A DNA stretch of 64,000 nt, taken from positions 200,187,260 through 200,251,259 of the forward strand of contig CM035414.1 of the NCBI GenBank assembly GCA_020310875.1, read 5' to 3'. Below the pieces are notes generated by a model. It ran no database searches, was not told the DNA's origin, and saw only the letters and a list, made by a program, of their open reading frames with translations. Shown in pieces: positions 22,186 to 32,750 of the stretch. The translations under genes were made by a program, and so were the position numbers. This DNA comes from Ceratopteris richardii. Lineage: Eukaryota > Streptophyta > Polypodiopsida > Polypodiales > Pteridaceae. The stretch's first letter is position 1. Every line of letters starts with the position of its first letter.

Positions 22186-23666
22186 CTAACTACCATAATT
22201 AAAGAGACCAATGTTTCTAGTGTCTTGTAATTCAAATGTGAACAATCTACCTATCTTTTCACCTTTTGCAATTTTTTTGAATCCCTGACTTGGATCTTCA
22301 ACAAATGCTCCTGCTTTTGTGAACCTGACTTGCAACCCTTTCTCTACTATATGCCCAACACTTATCAAATTCTTTGTAATGGTAGGGACATAGAGTACCT
22401 TACTGAGTAGGTTGATGTTTCCATCAGGTGCTTTGACATTACCTATTTTCTCCATAGGATGTCTTGTGTCATCTCCTGTTTGTACCTCATGCTTATTCCT
22501 TGGATCTTCTAAATCTGATAGGAGTGCCACATTTCCTACCACATGATTTGAACAACCTGAATCTATGTAGAAAACATGCTCATCAGATTTACCTTGTGGC
22601 ATAGCCATGTTCATGATCAATAATGAATCCTCTTTGTTTGAGTCTTCTGTGTAGTTATTATAGTCTCTCCTTCCTTTGTAGCCTCCTTGATAGTTTGAAT
22701 GATTGTAGTTGTTGTAGCTGCCATGATAATTGTTGAACCTTCCTCTTGAGTAGCCATAACTTCTTCTATTGTATCCTCTGCCTCTTTGATTCCTGGAGTT
22801 CCTAAAGCAATTTTCAGTTGTATGATTAGTTAATCCACAAATAGAACATGGGTTGGATTCTTGGGATCTCCCCCTGCCTTGTCTACCTCCTCTTCCTCTA
22901 CCTCTGCCATGTCTTCCTCTACCTGCATAGTTAGCTTGATATGTACTTGCTTCAGCATCCACTTTCTTTGCCTTTCCTTTGTTATCTTTGGACTTGCTTT
23001 TATCAATGTATAAAGCTGAAGATTGATTACCTTTAGAGCTTTCTCCATTTTTTATAAGCTTTGCCTCTTGAGTAAGTAGTTGTCCAATGAGTGTATTGAA
23101 ATCAGGTACATGCATGTCCATGTACAAATCCATAGCTGTGGTGAATGCTTCCCACTTATCATCTGCCTTCAAGCCATTGATGACCTGCCTTACAATTGAT
23201 CTTCATCTATTACCTCTCGAATGATTCCCAACTCATTCGCTATGTCCTTTAGCTTTGTGACAAAATCAGTCACATTTTGTTTGGGAACCTTCTTGAGAGT
23301 TGTCAAATCCAACCATAGTTGATGCTTGCTAGCTTTGGTACTTGAAGAGAAGAAGGCTTCAAGTGCATCCCACACTTCCTGAGATGTCTTACAACTTCTA
23401 ATGTGAGGCAACAAAAAGTCTGAGATAGAGTTGAGGAGATAAGACCTTGCAAGTGCATCCTTGGAGCACCATGTGCTCAATCTCTCTTGCTCTTCTTGTA
23501 TTGGTTGACTTTTGTTCTTGAAACTTGGCATAACTTCATCTGCAGCCACATAACTATATAAACTTCTACCTTGGAGATAAGCTTCCATTCTTAATGACCA
23601 AGCTGAGTAGTTACCTCTATCCAATTTGTCAATTGAAGAAGGAAATCCATCTGCCATGTTGTCCAA
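22186..23666 (-). pseudogene. Copia C Gag and protease region
   Basis: Gag starts MDNMADGFPSSIDKLDRGNY and has the UBN2-type core (WSLRMEAYLQGRSLY, ARSYLLNSISDFLLPHIRS, EVWDALEAFF). A strongly basic, glycine/arginine-rich stretch follows (RGRHGRGRGRGGRQGRGRS), then the knuckle CSICGLTNHTTENC, a Tyr/Asn-rich spacer and the protease site FYIDSGCSNHV. The Gly/Arg stretch is a likely RNA-binding segment (inference). Fossil, broken. Confidence 0.92.
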
Positions 23667-23670
23667 CCTT

Positions 23671-23682
23671 GCTCTGATACCA
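23671..23682 (-). other. Primer-binding site of C
   Basis: The minus strand reads TGGTATCAGAGC, one base from the LTR edge. Confidence 0.95.
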
Positions 23683-23683
23683 C

Positions 23684-24961
23684 TGTGAAGAGACGGATAG
23701 GTATGTGCTTGAAGATGAAGAGGTGTTGCAAAATCCTTGATCTACACCAGCCAAATGAACTCCAGGAGTATATGGTGGGCCCTTTTAGCTTGCCAATGGA
23801 TGTATTAAACACCCTATGTACCTTGGAAGATCACTCTCAAAAAGATAGATCAAAACAGATAAGTTGGAGTTAGCTCAGAGGTGAAGAACTTGCTATTTTG
23901 GTTCATACACCTGTCCAGTGTTTTGCATAATTCTCTAAGCACAGTAGCAATTAGCTTAATTCCTCTTGGGGAAGGCTAGTTAACTTAAAGAGCTAACTTT
24001 CAAGAGTAATCTCATAAAAAATAATGAACCACACACTGAGAATGATGTTTAACAACTGATGACATCATCCCGATTTTCACGGGCTGCTACACTAGTAATG
24101 AGAGCAGTGAGTAGAGAATTGAACATAACTCTAGATGTATGAATCCAAGGATTATGAAAATTTGTTTGCTTATATTAGAAAGTAGTTTGAATTAAACCAG
24201 CTTTAAATCATTGAATTTGGTGTGAGTACACACTGAGAAATAGCTCTGACAAGATGAGTAAAAAAGTTGGGTACCTGACAGAGAAGTGAAAATGAACATA
24301 CAGGGTTGACGTCAACTGAACATAACTGAAGATTGAAATATCCAAACAAAATGAAAATTGGTGAGCATATATTAGACTTATAGGGCTAACTTTACCAAGT
24401 TAAATCACTGAAAATGATGCACCAAGTTCAGAAAAACCATCTCTGCAATCTAACTAAGAAAACTGAGAGATATGGGAGTGAGTAGTACACTTCACAAGAA
24501 CATGGAAATATGAACTCAAATGATCATGAAAATGAAAGTATATTGCTTGTACAATAAAATAGACTTACTGATACATATGTGTGACTTGGAATCACACCTT
24601 GATATGGCATAAAGCTCAGGTCTTGGAGGTCTTCACATAGGTCTCTCTAACCACGACTAAAACTGCCATCTATTTATAGTTGAGTTTGGGAGGCTAACTT
24701 CCTTCAATCACTCTCCAATCAATTAGTGATTGATTTGATTCTCTATCTACCACAAATCATGAATTCGTGGCTCCTCTTTCCCTTTTTGATCAAGTGGACT
24801 CAACCACTTAAGATTCTTTCACTTTTACATTAAGTAAACTCTTCAAAAGTTACAAGAGGTAGTTCACAAGTGAACTTTACATAGTCTTCATTTTAAGGCT
24901 TCTTCTATGACTTTGTGGGACTCAAGCCAATACTTAGGCTTGTCATAGACTTGCTCCAACA
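23684..24961 (-). repeat. 5' LTR of C
   Basis: The plus strand reads TGTGAAGAGACGG to TTGCTCCAACA, 1278 bp. TSD CTCTA follows. Confidence 0.95.
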
Positions 24962-24966
24962 CTCTA

Positions 24967-25683
24967 GAATAGAGAAGTCAGGAATTGCTCGATAGATTGA
25001 CAATTCCCAAGAACTTTCAGCTAAAAACTAGTCTTTGAGAAAAGTGTCCTAAGTTGGATAAATTTCGTTGCCAATTTGTTATAGAATGGTTGAGTCAAAG
25101 AAATTGGTTAATTTCTCTTATATTTTACATAGTACTTTTAAACTCATTAGGACAAAGTAGTCCTCTAGTCGGGTGAAAAAATCAAGTAATTGTTGGATCA
25201 AAGCAAAACCATTGTACAAACATCTAAGTTAGATGTTTGAGACAACCAAACTTCAAGTTCTCCAAAACAAATTCAAGTGCATCAAGAGTTCTCAAAGTCC
25301 TGCAAGGGATAAGAATCCCACCTTCATTACTACGTCCATGCACGAGTTATGCCTAGAAATGGACTAGTAATTTGAATCCACCTAGTTCACATGTTTGTGC
25401 CTAGATCACACATCCAGAAATTGTGAATTGGCCAGGGATGTGTTTAGATCCACCCTTATTATTCTTTCACTAGTTTGTACTTTGTCCAGTTCATCAAAGT
25501 TCAAAATGAGATAGTGTTTTGAATCATTTGGGCAGGGATGCCACCACAGAGATGAGACATGTTCTTCCAATTTTAGAACATGACCATGTTCTTCCAGTTT
25601 CAGAACATGAGGCTCGAGGGTTGCCTACAGTATGTATATAGTTCTATTTTCGAGGACGAAAATATTTTCCAAGGGGGGATGAA
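24967..25683 (+). other. Right part of the sequence split by C; gypsy-like 3' terminus
   Basis: No open frame of note. The last 45 bp read TCGAGGACGAAAATATTTTCC and then AAGGGGGGATG, which is the usual 3' end of plant Ty3/gypsy elements just before the LTR (a polypurine tract preceded by a GAGGACGA motif). I infer that an old plus-strand gypsy element ended here. Confidence 0.6.
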
Positions 25684-26386
25684 TGTAATAAAGTAATTCT
25701 ATGATCCAAGGGTCTGACCGGTTCTAACAGATCTGAAATCAGACATCATTTGGTCATCCGTGTGTATGACCAAAGATCTGGAGTTTAGACTTAGTAGGAG
25801 GTCTTGTGCTCTTTTGAACAAGTGATCCACTTAGCTTAGTGGTTAAGTCTCAAGGATGTGAAGGAGGAGGCCTTGGGTTCAATCTCCATGGGGGACATGG
25901 GGAGAGTATTTTGCCCAAAGAGATCTAGAGCCTTCTAGAAGCATCCACTTGAGTTAACTCGAGTTAACTAGGACACTTGGCGCACATGCAATTACATGGC
26001 CGACACATGGCTTGCTAGTATCCAGCTGCCTAAGAAGGCAGTCCCCTGGAGAGAGCTATATATAGAGGCATTTGGTTGGGAGGAGAGTCATCTCTCTAGC
26101 TTGTGGTGGTCATTAAAGTCATTCTCTTGCAAAGATTACAACTTGTTTTGAGTTATAAAAGTCTTCTTGAGTAGTAGAGCTTGTTCATGACCTTCTATTG
26201 CTTCTCGCTTGTCTCTACCATGTGTGTTCGTGTATATGTGTGTGCATTCTCATTCTTCTCACCTTCACCTTCACTCATTTCATACATTCACAATCTTCAT
26301 ATCACTCCTATCTCTTTTGCAGATTGACAATTAAGGAGGTGGAACTTCTTAGCATGAAGCTTATCCTAGCCTAGAACAACACCCAA
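25684..26386 (+). repeat. LTR of gypsy D (single copy in window)
   Basis: It starts at about TGTAATAAAGTAATTC after a purine tract and ends at a Tat/Athila-like primer site. A TATA box CTATATATAG lies at about 26057. Its last 250 bp resemble 43750-43983 before the primer site of F (shared motifs such as GGAGGTGGA and ACACCCAATTTGGC). A tRNA-like SINE head lies inside at 25832-25887. Confidence 0.65.
25832..25887 (+). repeat. tRNA-related SINE-like head (box A and box B), candidate 1
   Basis: Box A-like TAGCTTAGTGG at 25832 and box B-like GGGTTCAATCTCC at 25875, spaced as in a tRNA. The flanks do not fold into an obvious acceptor stem, so it is not a tRNA gene. A similar pair lies at 61421-61477, and both are followed by related GTTAACT...GTTAACTAGG-type sequence. 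Confidence 0.5.
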
Positions 26387-26407
26387 TTTGGCTTTATTTC
26401 TAGGGAT
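26387..26407 (+). other. Primer-binding-site-like sequence of D
   Basis: TTTGGCTTTATTTCTAGGGA is a degenerate match to the Tat/Athila primer site TGGCGCCGTTGCCGGGGA. It is supported by the better copy at 43984 in the same context. Confidence 0.5.
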
Positions 26408-26760
26408 CAAGTTCTAGGATGAATGCTTGATGTTAAGGGTATAGTGAGAACTGGCATTAGAAGGTAATTATATTCAGTTTTGTTGTTGTTTTTGCATTGT
26501 TTTTTGTGTTTTTCACCTCTCCTAAACTCCCTTTTCAGCCCCACATCATCTTCTCACATCCCACAAAAATAAAACAATTCACCATATTCACCTATTCTCT
26601 CCACGTTCCTCATTTGTGCATGTGAGAGAGAGAGAGCTCTTGTGCAAGATTGTGTGTTTGTGTTTTTGAGTTTTTATGGAGGAAAAGCACTCCAATAGAA
26701 CACGAAAGCTCTGAAAAAGGTAAGAAATTCAATTTTTGTCAGTTCTAGTGTAGGTGCTGG

Positions 26761-27372
26761 ACCATCATGATGGTCTGACAACTTTGCCTTTTTGGGAATA
26801 CATCATAGGCCTAGTGTAGAGCACCCTTGCGCACAAAGGAATCCACACACACAATTGAAAAATTTTCATTTTGGTGGACCATCATGATTGGCTCAAGCCA
26901 TCGTTATGGCTCAATCGAACCATCACGACAGGCTCATGCCATCATGACAGTTCAAGTGGACCAACATGACGGTCTAGGACCATCGCAATGATCATGCCTA
27001 CCCTACACCATCGTGATTGACTCATGTCATCTTGATGCCTCGAGACCCACCTGTCATTGAACCATCGCGATGGTTCACTTGACTCTTGACCATCACGATT
27101 GGATCATGCCATCGCGACAGTTGATCATGCCATTGCGGTGGCTCAAACCTTGTTGACCATCGTGATGACTCCTTAAATTCAGACCATTGTGATGACTCCT
27201 TAAATTCAGACCATCGCGATGACTCACCTAGATCAGACCATCACGAGAATATGATAGATTGGACCATCACGACTATGTGCACATGTTGGACCATCATGAT
27301 GACTCATTTCTTACGAACCATCACGACGGTCCGAGACCATTGTGATCCTTGTGGGCCATCGTGATGGTTCGG
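26761..27372. repeat. Array of about 22 degenerate palindromes, core CATCRYGATG
   Basis: Units such as ACCATCGTGATGACTC, ACCATCGCGATGGTTC and ACCATCACGACGGTCC recur every 20-40 bp, most with a self-complementary CATC-N2-GATG core. Spacers vary in length and sequence. It lies in the D leader between the primer site and gag. Confidence 0.9.
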
Positions 27373-28396
27373 GCAAAATGCAAAAAAAAGGGTTTGAATT
27401 TATGGCAATTTCAAGGCCAATTTTGAGCGAATGTTTAGCAATTGTTGCACCTTGGAGTCTCCTTAGCTTAAATGGAAGAGATCCCATTTGTTAATTTTAA
27501 CCCCTAAATGCCTAAATGGTCATAACTTTCTCATACGAAGTCCCCTTTTCAAGCTCTACAGCTCATTGGAAAGCTCATTTCAAATCCTATGTGGCATCAA
27601 CTATTTTTTTTAAGAATAACATGATATTTAGATAGGATAACTTGAAGTTGACACTTTTGTGGGATTTAGGAACCCAAGGGGGGCACTCGAGGATTTCATA
27701 AGGAGAAAAAGGACCCTTAAAGGTGTATAAATCAAAGTGTGTGTCCATTAACTTAAGGACAGGTTTAAACAATGGATTTTTGCAGGTCTAGTAAGAGTCA
27801 TCCAAGGGCATCCAAAGCAAGGAAAAAATGCAGAGCTAAGCAAGGCTTTGGAAGCACGTCTTTTTGGGCACCAGAGCAATCAATGAAGCTGACTCGAGGT
27901 TGAAAGAATACTCAAACCCCTAAGTCAATTGCTAGCTTAGGCTAAGTATGCATAGTATTTTTTATTGAATTAGGACTGTGATAGGAATGCATGAAGTACA
28001 AGAGCATTAATTTTCAAGTCAAAATGTAAGCTAAGAGACTGTGATTACAAAAACCCTAAAGAAAAGAACTTAATTTCAATGTTGTGAGAACTTAACATAC
28101 AACAAAAAGTCGATTCCTCATGTGTACATTGAGACAAGACAAGAGTTTAAAAGAATTAAAAACTAAACAGGTAACTGAGAACAAAGAAGTATTGGCAACC
28201 AGAACGCGTATTGAGTGATTGAGGGAGATAAATTAATGAGCCCTAGGTCAGGAAAGCACATAGTAAGGTAGATCAGCAAAGCCTTAGGTTATCGAAAGCA
28301 AGTGTAAAGACTATATCACACTCTTGGGCACAACAATTGAATAGCTATCCATACGAATTGAGCTCGGAGACTACTGAGTCTGAAATGGCCTAGAGC
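27373..28396 (+). other. D leader, no gene seen
   Basis: AT-rich, with a few short frames without recognisable content. Probably the untranslated leader of D. Confidence 0.5.
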
Positions 28397-28995
28397 ATGG
28401 AGAGACCAAATAGAGGGTTGAGCATAGTTCATTTAGAGAGACCCAAAGGACCCTACAGACCCTATTTAGAATACGTTCGAACCAACCACTTAGGAGCTTG
28501 CATCTATGAGGTTGGTTTGAGAAGGTTGGTTGTTCTATTGCACAACCCTAACCAACCCATTGGATTGGAACATCTGGTGGTTACGTTTGAGAGAGACACA
28601 TATTTAGACAAGGAAGGAACAATGTATATCATAACTAATCAGCCTAACCACATTAATGAGCTTGGTGTAGTCATCCCTGAGATGGAAGCATGAACCCAAG
28701 GACAAGAATCATTAGGAGATGAACCTAGAACACCTAGGGGAAATTAATATTGACAAGAATGTTGAACCCTGAATGGATACCTCATGACAATACAAGTATT
28801 GAGTTATTTTTGAATAAGGAAACTCATGAAGCATTTTGGAGGTATAGAATCAAACAACCCAATGAAATAGGATCAATCACCATTTATGAATTCAAGGACC
28901 CTAATACTCCTAGAGAGGTAGTCTACCTAGACAACATGTCAAAACGGGTGTTTGCTTACACATGGAGAGGTGAAGTGTTGTTTCCCCCATCATGA
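28397..28995 (+). other. Unrecognised short ORFs upstream of D gag
   Basis: Frames of 98 and 81 codons (28397-28693, 28750-28995). The first contains RPYLEYVRTNHLGACIYEVG and EHLVVTFERDTYLD; the second FWRYRIKQPNEIGS and YEFKDPNTPREVVY. I recognise neither. Being in the same orientation just before the gag core, they may be remnants of an N-terminal Gag extension or an extra element-encoded protein. Confidence 0.4.
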
Positions 28996-29022
28996 GCACA
29001 CACAAACACTAGCCATCAAGGT

Positions 29023-29940
29023 GTGGGAACATCCTCAGCCCATGATCCGCAAAGAGAAAAGAACAACGAGAAGCCAGAAGTGAGTTTTACCCACCTCATA
29101 AGGAGAGATAGATCAACCATTAACACTTATAGATTGGAGAAAGTGAGAGAAACAAGACTACAAGGTGGTAGGGATGACTTTGCTCTACCTAGACCCCGTG
29201 AACATCCAAGAATATTGAGACCTACCCATTAGTAAAGTCAATGAAAAATTACTTTTATGGGACAAGAGATCCCTATGGCCACGTTGGAGAGTTTAAGCAA
29301 GTATTGCGAGCGGAGCAAGTGGAAGTTATGTTCAAACAATACAATTCATTTGGACTCACACTGAAGAACATATTCTTAACCTGGTTCCAACCTTTACAAC
29401 AAAGGCAGTTTAGGGATATTCATCACTTGTTAGAATCCTTCATCAAAGAGTTCTCAAAAAGTGGAATAAGACACAACACTTCCTCATTAATCCATAGTTT
29501 CAAACAGACACCCCTAGGAAACAATCAAACTCGTAGGATGTAGCTTTAGATAGTATATTGAGAGATGCCCAATGCTAGAACTTCCCTCGTAGGTGAAGCA
29601 AGTGTCTTTGTTTTTAGACGGCCTCTTGAGCTCCAATCTATGATCTTATGTATATCCAAAGGAACCCAGAACCCTAGAGCAATGTGTAGAGATTTGTATA
29701 GACATTGAGGATAATTTAGGAGATGAATTGGAACTCTCAAAGGTCTACAAGGATTTGGACAACTCCTCTCAATCATCCTCAAAACATTCTAGCTCAATAG
29801 AAGACCTAGCTGAAAAGGTGGCTCAGAAACAAGGGTCTCTAGCAAGCAGATGCCCAGGTTAACATCTGTTAAATGTTGTTACACTTGCAGTGGTGATCAT
29901 ATGGCAAATGTGTGTCCCAATGTAACACAACCTCAAGCCA
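29023..29940 (+). pseudogene. D Gag remnant
   Basis: 29241-29543 has the retrotrans_gag pattern: FYGTRDPYGHVGEFKQVLRA, then LTWFQPLQ and a FIKEFSKSGIRHNTSSLIH segment that also occurs in F at about 44720. A CCHC knuckle (CYTCSGDHMANVC) lies at about 29878. Fossil with breaks. Confidence 0.75.
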
Positions 29941-30199
29941 ACCCTAGTGGCCAGAACTACACAATCAAGAGGTAGTATACTAATCACACAACATAAGTTT
30001 GCCCATACAACAAACAAGTAGTCCGGCAGAACTACCCACAAGCATATCCTCAACCAGGTAGATATCCTGGTCAGTAAAATACTCAACATCATTACTACAG
30101 ACCCCCACAGAACTACCCTTATCAGACTCAACCAAGACCTCAATCAGTTTTGGCTCAACAACCACCACCTCCATCCAATGTAATCTCACTCAAATATGC

Positions 30200-31200
30200 T
30201 ATTATAGAAGAAAATATTAGTAGGGCTTTAGTGCCTTCTTTATCCCTCATCATAGAAAGTGATCCTAATTCTAACATCTTCGATAGACAACGAAGTCTAG
30301 AGCAGGAAGCTTAAGACTACACACTCATCGGCAATAACCTATACAAACGAGGGAGAGATGGATACCTAAGACAATGTGTTCATGAGAATGATTATTTGAG
30401 CATATTAGAGACTCCACACCAAGGTGTTGTAGGAGGTCATTTTGGCCTTGATAGAATAATCAAGACCATACTATTCACAGGATTATGGTGGCCCACTCTT
30501 CGCACGGATGCAGATACCTATGTTAAGAGATGTGGTGTCTGCCAAAGAACTTAGTTTCCTACTCACAGAGACAAAATGCCACTGAAACCCATGATGGGAG
30601 GACGTGCATTCTCTAAGTGGGGTATAGAGTTTGTAGGACCCATTAACCCCCTGCTAAAGGTACTCATGTTGAATACATAATAGTTGTGACATATTATATC
30701 ACCAAATGGGTAGAGGCTAAGGCTACCAAAAAGAATGATTCACACACGAATACAAAATTCTTATTTGAAAATGTCTTTACGAGGTATGGATTTCCTATAG
30801 AGTTGGGAAGCAACCAAGGAACACATTTTCTACACTAGGTCATTGAATATTTGTTATAGGATTTTATGGTGATTCACAAGAAATCCGCACCATATCATCC
30901 TCATGCCAATGGTCAGCAGAAACTACTAACAAGATCCTTTGTAATGTGTTGATGAAACTTGTGAATAACAAACATTCAAATTGGGACAAATAGTTACATC
31001 ATGCTATTTGGGCATATCAAGTGGCTTACAAGACCGTTCTCAATGCAACTCCCTTTCAAATGGTTTTTGTTCAAAATGTAGTGCTCCCTTTGGATTTTTT
31101 GATACCCACCCTTAGGGTTGCACAAGAGCATCCGTTGATCGGCCACGAATTATCACCAAGGATAATGGACTCGGATTGAAAGCACGCTAAAAGCAGTAGC
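30200..31200 (+). pseudogene. D pre-integrase and integrase remnant
   Basis: Segments NNLYKRGRDGYLRQCVHEND and GGHFGLDRIIKTIL precede a zinc-binding CGVCQRT. The core pieces are WGIEFVGPI, VTYYITKWVEAKATK and APYHPHANGQ, typical of gypsy integrases of the Athila/Tat group. Fossil with several breaks. Confidence 0.8.
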
Positions 31201-31226
31201 AAGCATATATGCAGCCAAAAAGAGAT

Positions 31227-31781
31227 AGAAAGCCTATTTCATGCGAGAAGGTGTTAGTAGGTGATATTCATCTTGTTTATGTGAGGATAGATGAGCAGGT
31301 TGCTGATATTTTTACTAAAGCAGTTGGAGTAGAGAAACTAAAGAAGTTTTGAAAGATACTTGGATTAGAGGACATGGCATTGAGCTTGAGGGGGAGTGTT
31401 GAGATATCAAGCTCAACATGTGATGATCCAGGATGACACATATCACTTTTTCATTTCTCTCATGTGTATAATGGTCATGTTGGTATATGTTAGGGATACT
31501 TCATTGAGCTCTACTAGATTTATCTACCAAGAGTGATGGTACATTTGTTTCTTGCCATCTCACTCATTTGGAGACATTAGGATTTTCCTTATGTACTGTT
31601 CTTTATATATTTCACTTGTTCTATAGTTGTTTAAGGTCAGTCTTGTACATTCCTTTTATGTAATACAAGAAGCAAAAGAAGATCATTCTTCCTTGCCTCA
31701 ATCCGTGTGTGTGCTCATCTTTGATTATGAGAGAGTATGTGTGTGTGTGTGAGCTCTCTTCCTTATCTCCTTCATTGTGAC
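31227..31781 (+). mobile_element. Ty1/copia 3' end E1
   Basis: Starts with the end of copia RNase H (VRIDEQVADIFTKAVGVEKLKK), then the purine tract TTGAGGGGGAG and one LTR. It follows the D integrase directly. The LTR matches that of E2 at 42616-42995, in opposite orientation. Confidence 0.85.
31397..31781 (+). repeat. LTR of E1
   Basis: TGTTGAGATATCAAGC to CTCCTTCATTGTGACA, 385 bp, with an inner (TG)n stretch near 31738. A TATA-like TTTATATATTT is at about 31610. Confidence 0.85.
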
Positions 31782-32440
31782 AGTCACCTTCTAGTTGCAA
31801 TAGAAGGATAATGGACCCTTCATAGGACCACTCTATTGGCTACTACATAGTCAATGAAAACTTGAATTGCTTTTCTGAATGGAGAAGTGAACCTATAAGA
31901 CTTTTCACACTAGAAATAAACTCTTTTTGCTTTCTAACAAGGCCTAGATCATGAAAATGAGATAATGTGAGGTTTATAAACCTTCTTGCACAAGATCGAC
32001 TACTAACTATCCAAACAGATAGCTTATATCTATGTGTTCCTTACACATACATATACTTGGAAATATGTAGAGACAAAGCTAGTGAGCTTTGATTATGAAA
32101 CATTGAAACTAAATTTATGCTCAAAATAAAGCTTAAAATAGTACCAACAAGATGAGCTAGATTGGCTATGAATAAAGGAAGTAAGTGATAAGATATAGGT
32201 AGATAAAGATCTCTACTTGAAGAGAGATTCAACTAGTATGGGGTACCTCAGAATTTGATGGGACACATCAACTGAGAGGCTACAAGTACACATATGATAC
32301 TAGAGCATAGTTTGTACTCTTTTTTAATATTCACATTATATAATGTTCCAAAGTTGATGTATATTTTGAATTCAAACAAAGCCTCCAAAAGTACTCACTT
32401 CTCTCCATCAAGTTCTCAAAGGGGGTTAGCAATTGTGTCC
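31782..32440. other. No gene seen; left flank of A2
   Basis: AT-rich sequence without long frames or recognisable repeats. With 37614-38244 it forms the DNA into which A2 inserted. Confidence 0.5.
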
Positions 32441-32445
32441 CATAT
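32441..32445. other. Target-site duplication of A2, left copy
   Basis: CATAT, matched by CATAT at 37609-37613. Confidence 0.93.
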
Positions 32446-32676
32446 TGTTGGAGATAGACGTCTGCGGAAGAACGTGAACAACACAAGGAAGAAGAAGAAG
32501 CTTGGAGCACAAAGACACAATACTGAATGTATTACTAGAGAATGTACAAAGATCAGTAGCCCATTAGGGCAATAGGCGTATATACAAGTCAGGGGAAAAA
32601 AACCTCCTAAAGAGGGAAAAAAGTGCCCCGACGGTCCTAATGTGTTCACACACATCACTACCTAAATATATCAACA
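32446..32676 (-). repeat. 3' LTR of A2
   Basis: The plus strand reads TGTTGGAGATAGACG to AAATATATCAACA. Confidence 0.95.
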
Positions 32677-32690
32677 AATCCCCCCTGGGA
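32677..32690 (-). other. Polypurine tract of A2
   Basis: The minus strand reads CCCAGGGGGGATT directly before the LTR, the same as in A1. Confidence 0.85.
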
Positions 32691-32750
32691 GTGATGCGGT
32701 GAACAAGGAGCTGGCACTCATGTATAAGGAAGTGCCAAGCTATGTGGAAA

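Larger units (their letters stand above)
18164..24961 (-). mobile_element. Ty1/copia element C, complete layout
   Basis: 6798 bp with unusually long copia LTRs (1261 and 1278 bp), TSD CTCTA, a perfect TGGTATCAGAGC primer site and a purine tract at the 3' LTR. On the minus strand it carries Gag, a CCHC knuckle, protease, integrase, RT and RNase H in copia order. It looks whole in layout but is broken, with about four or five breaks in the coding region. The LTRs differ by scattered substitutions and small indels, a few percent by rough eye comparison, so it is clearly older than A1. Confidence 0.95.
26387..31226 (+). mobile_element. Ty3/gypsy element D (Tat/Athila-like), partial
   Basis: Parts in order: a primer-site-like TTTGGCTTTATTTCTAGGGA, a long leader with a palindromic repeat array, short open frames at 28397-28995, gag with a retrotrans_gag-like core at about 29240-29540, a CCHC knuckle near 29880, a Pro/Tyr/Gln-rich stretch, then the pre-integrase and integrase region (about 30280-31190). 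Protease, RT and RNase H are not recognisable and no 3' LTR is seen. It is an old fossil with many breaks. Element F (42996-45980) is a family member. Confidence 0.75.

Noticed and set aside
22800-22960. Host Gly/Arg-rich RNA-binding protein
   Set aside because: It is flanked by a copia Gag core and a CCHC knuckle inside element C with LTRs on both sides.
26761-27372. Possible CRISPR array
   Set aside because: Repeats are short, degenerate and irregularly spaced, there are no cas genes, and the context is a plant retroelement leader.
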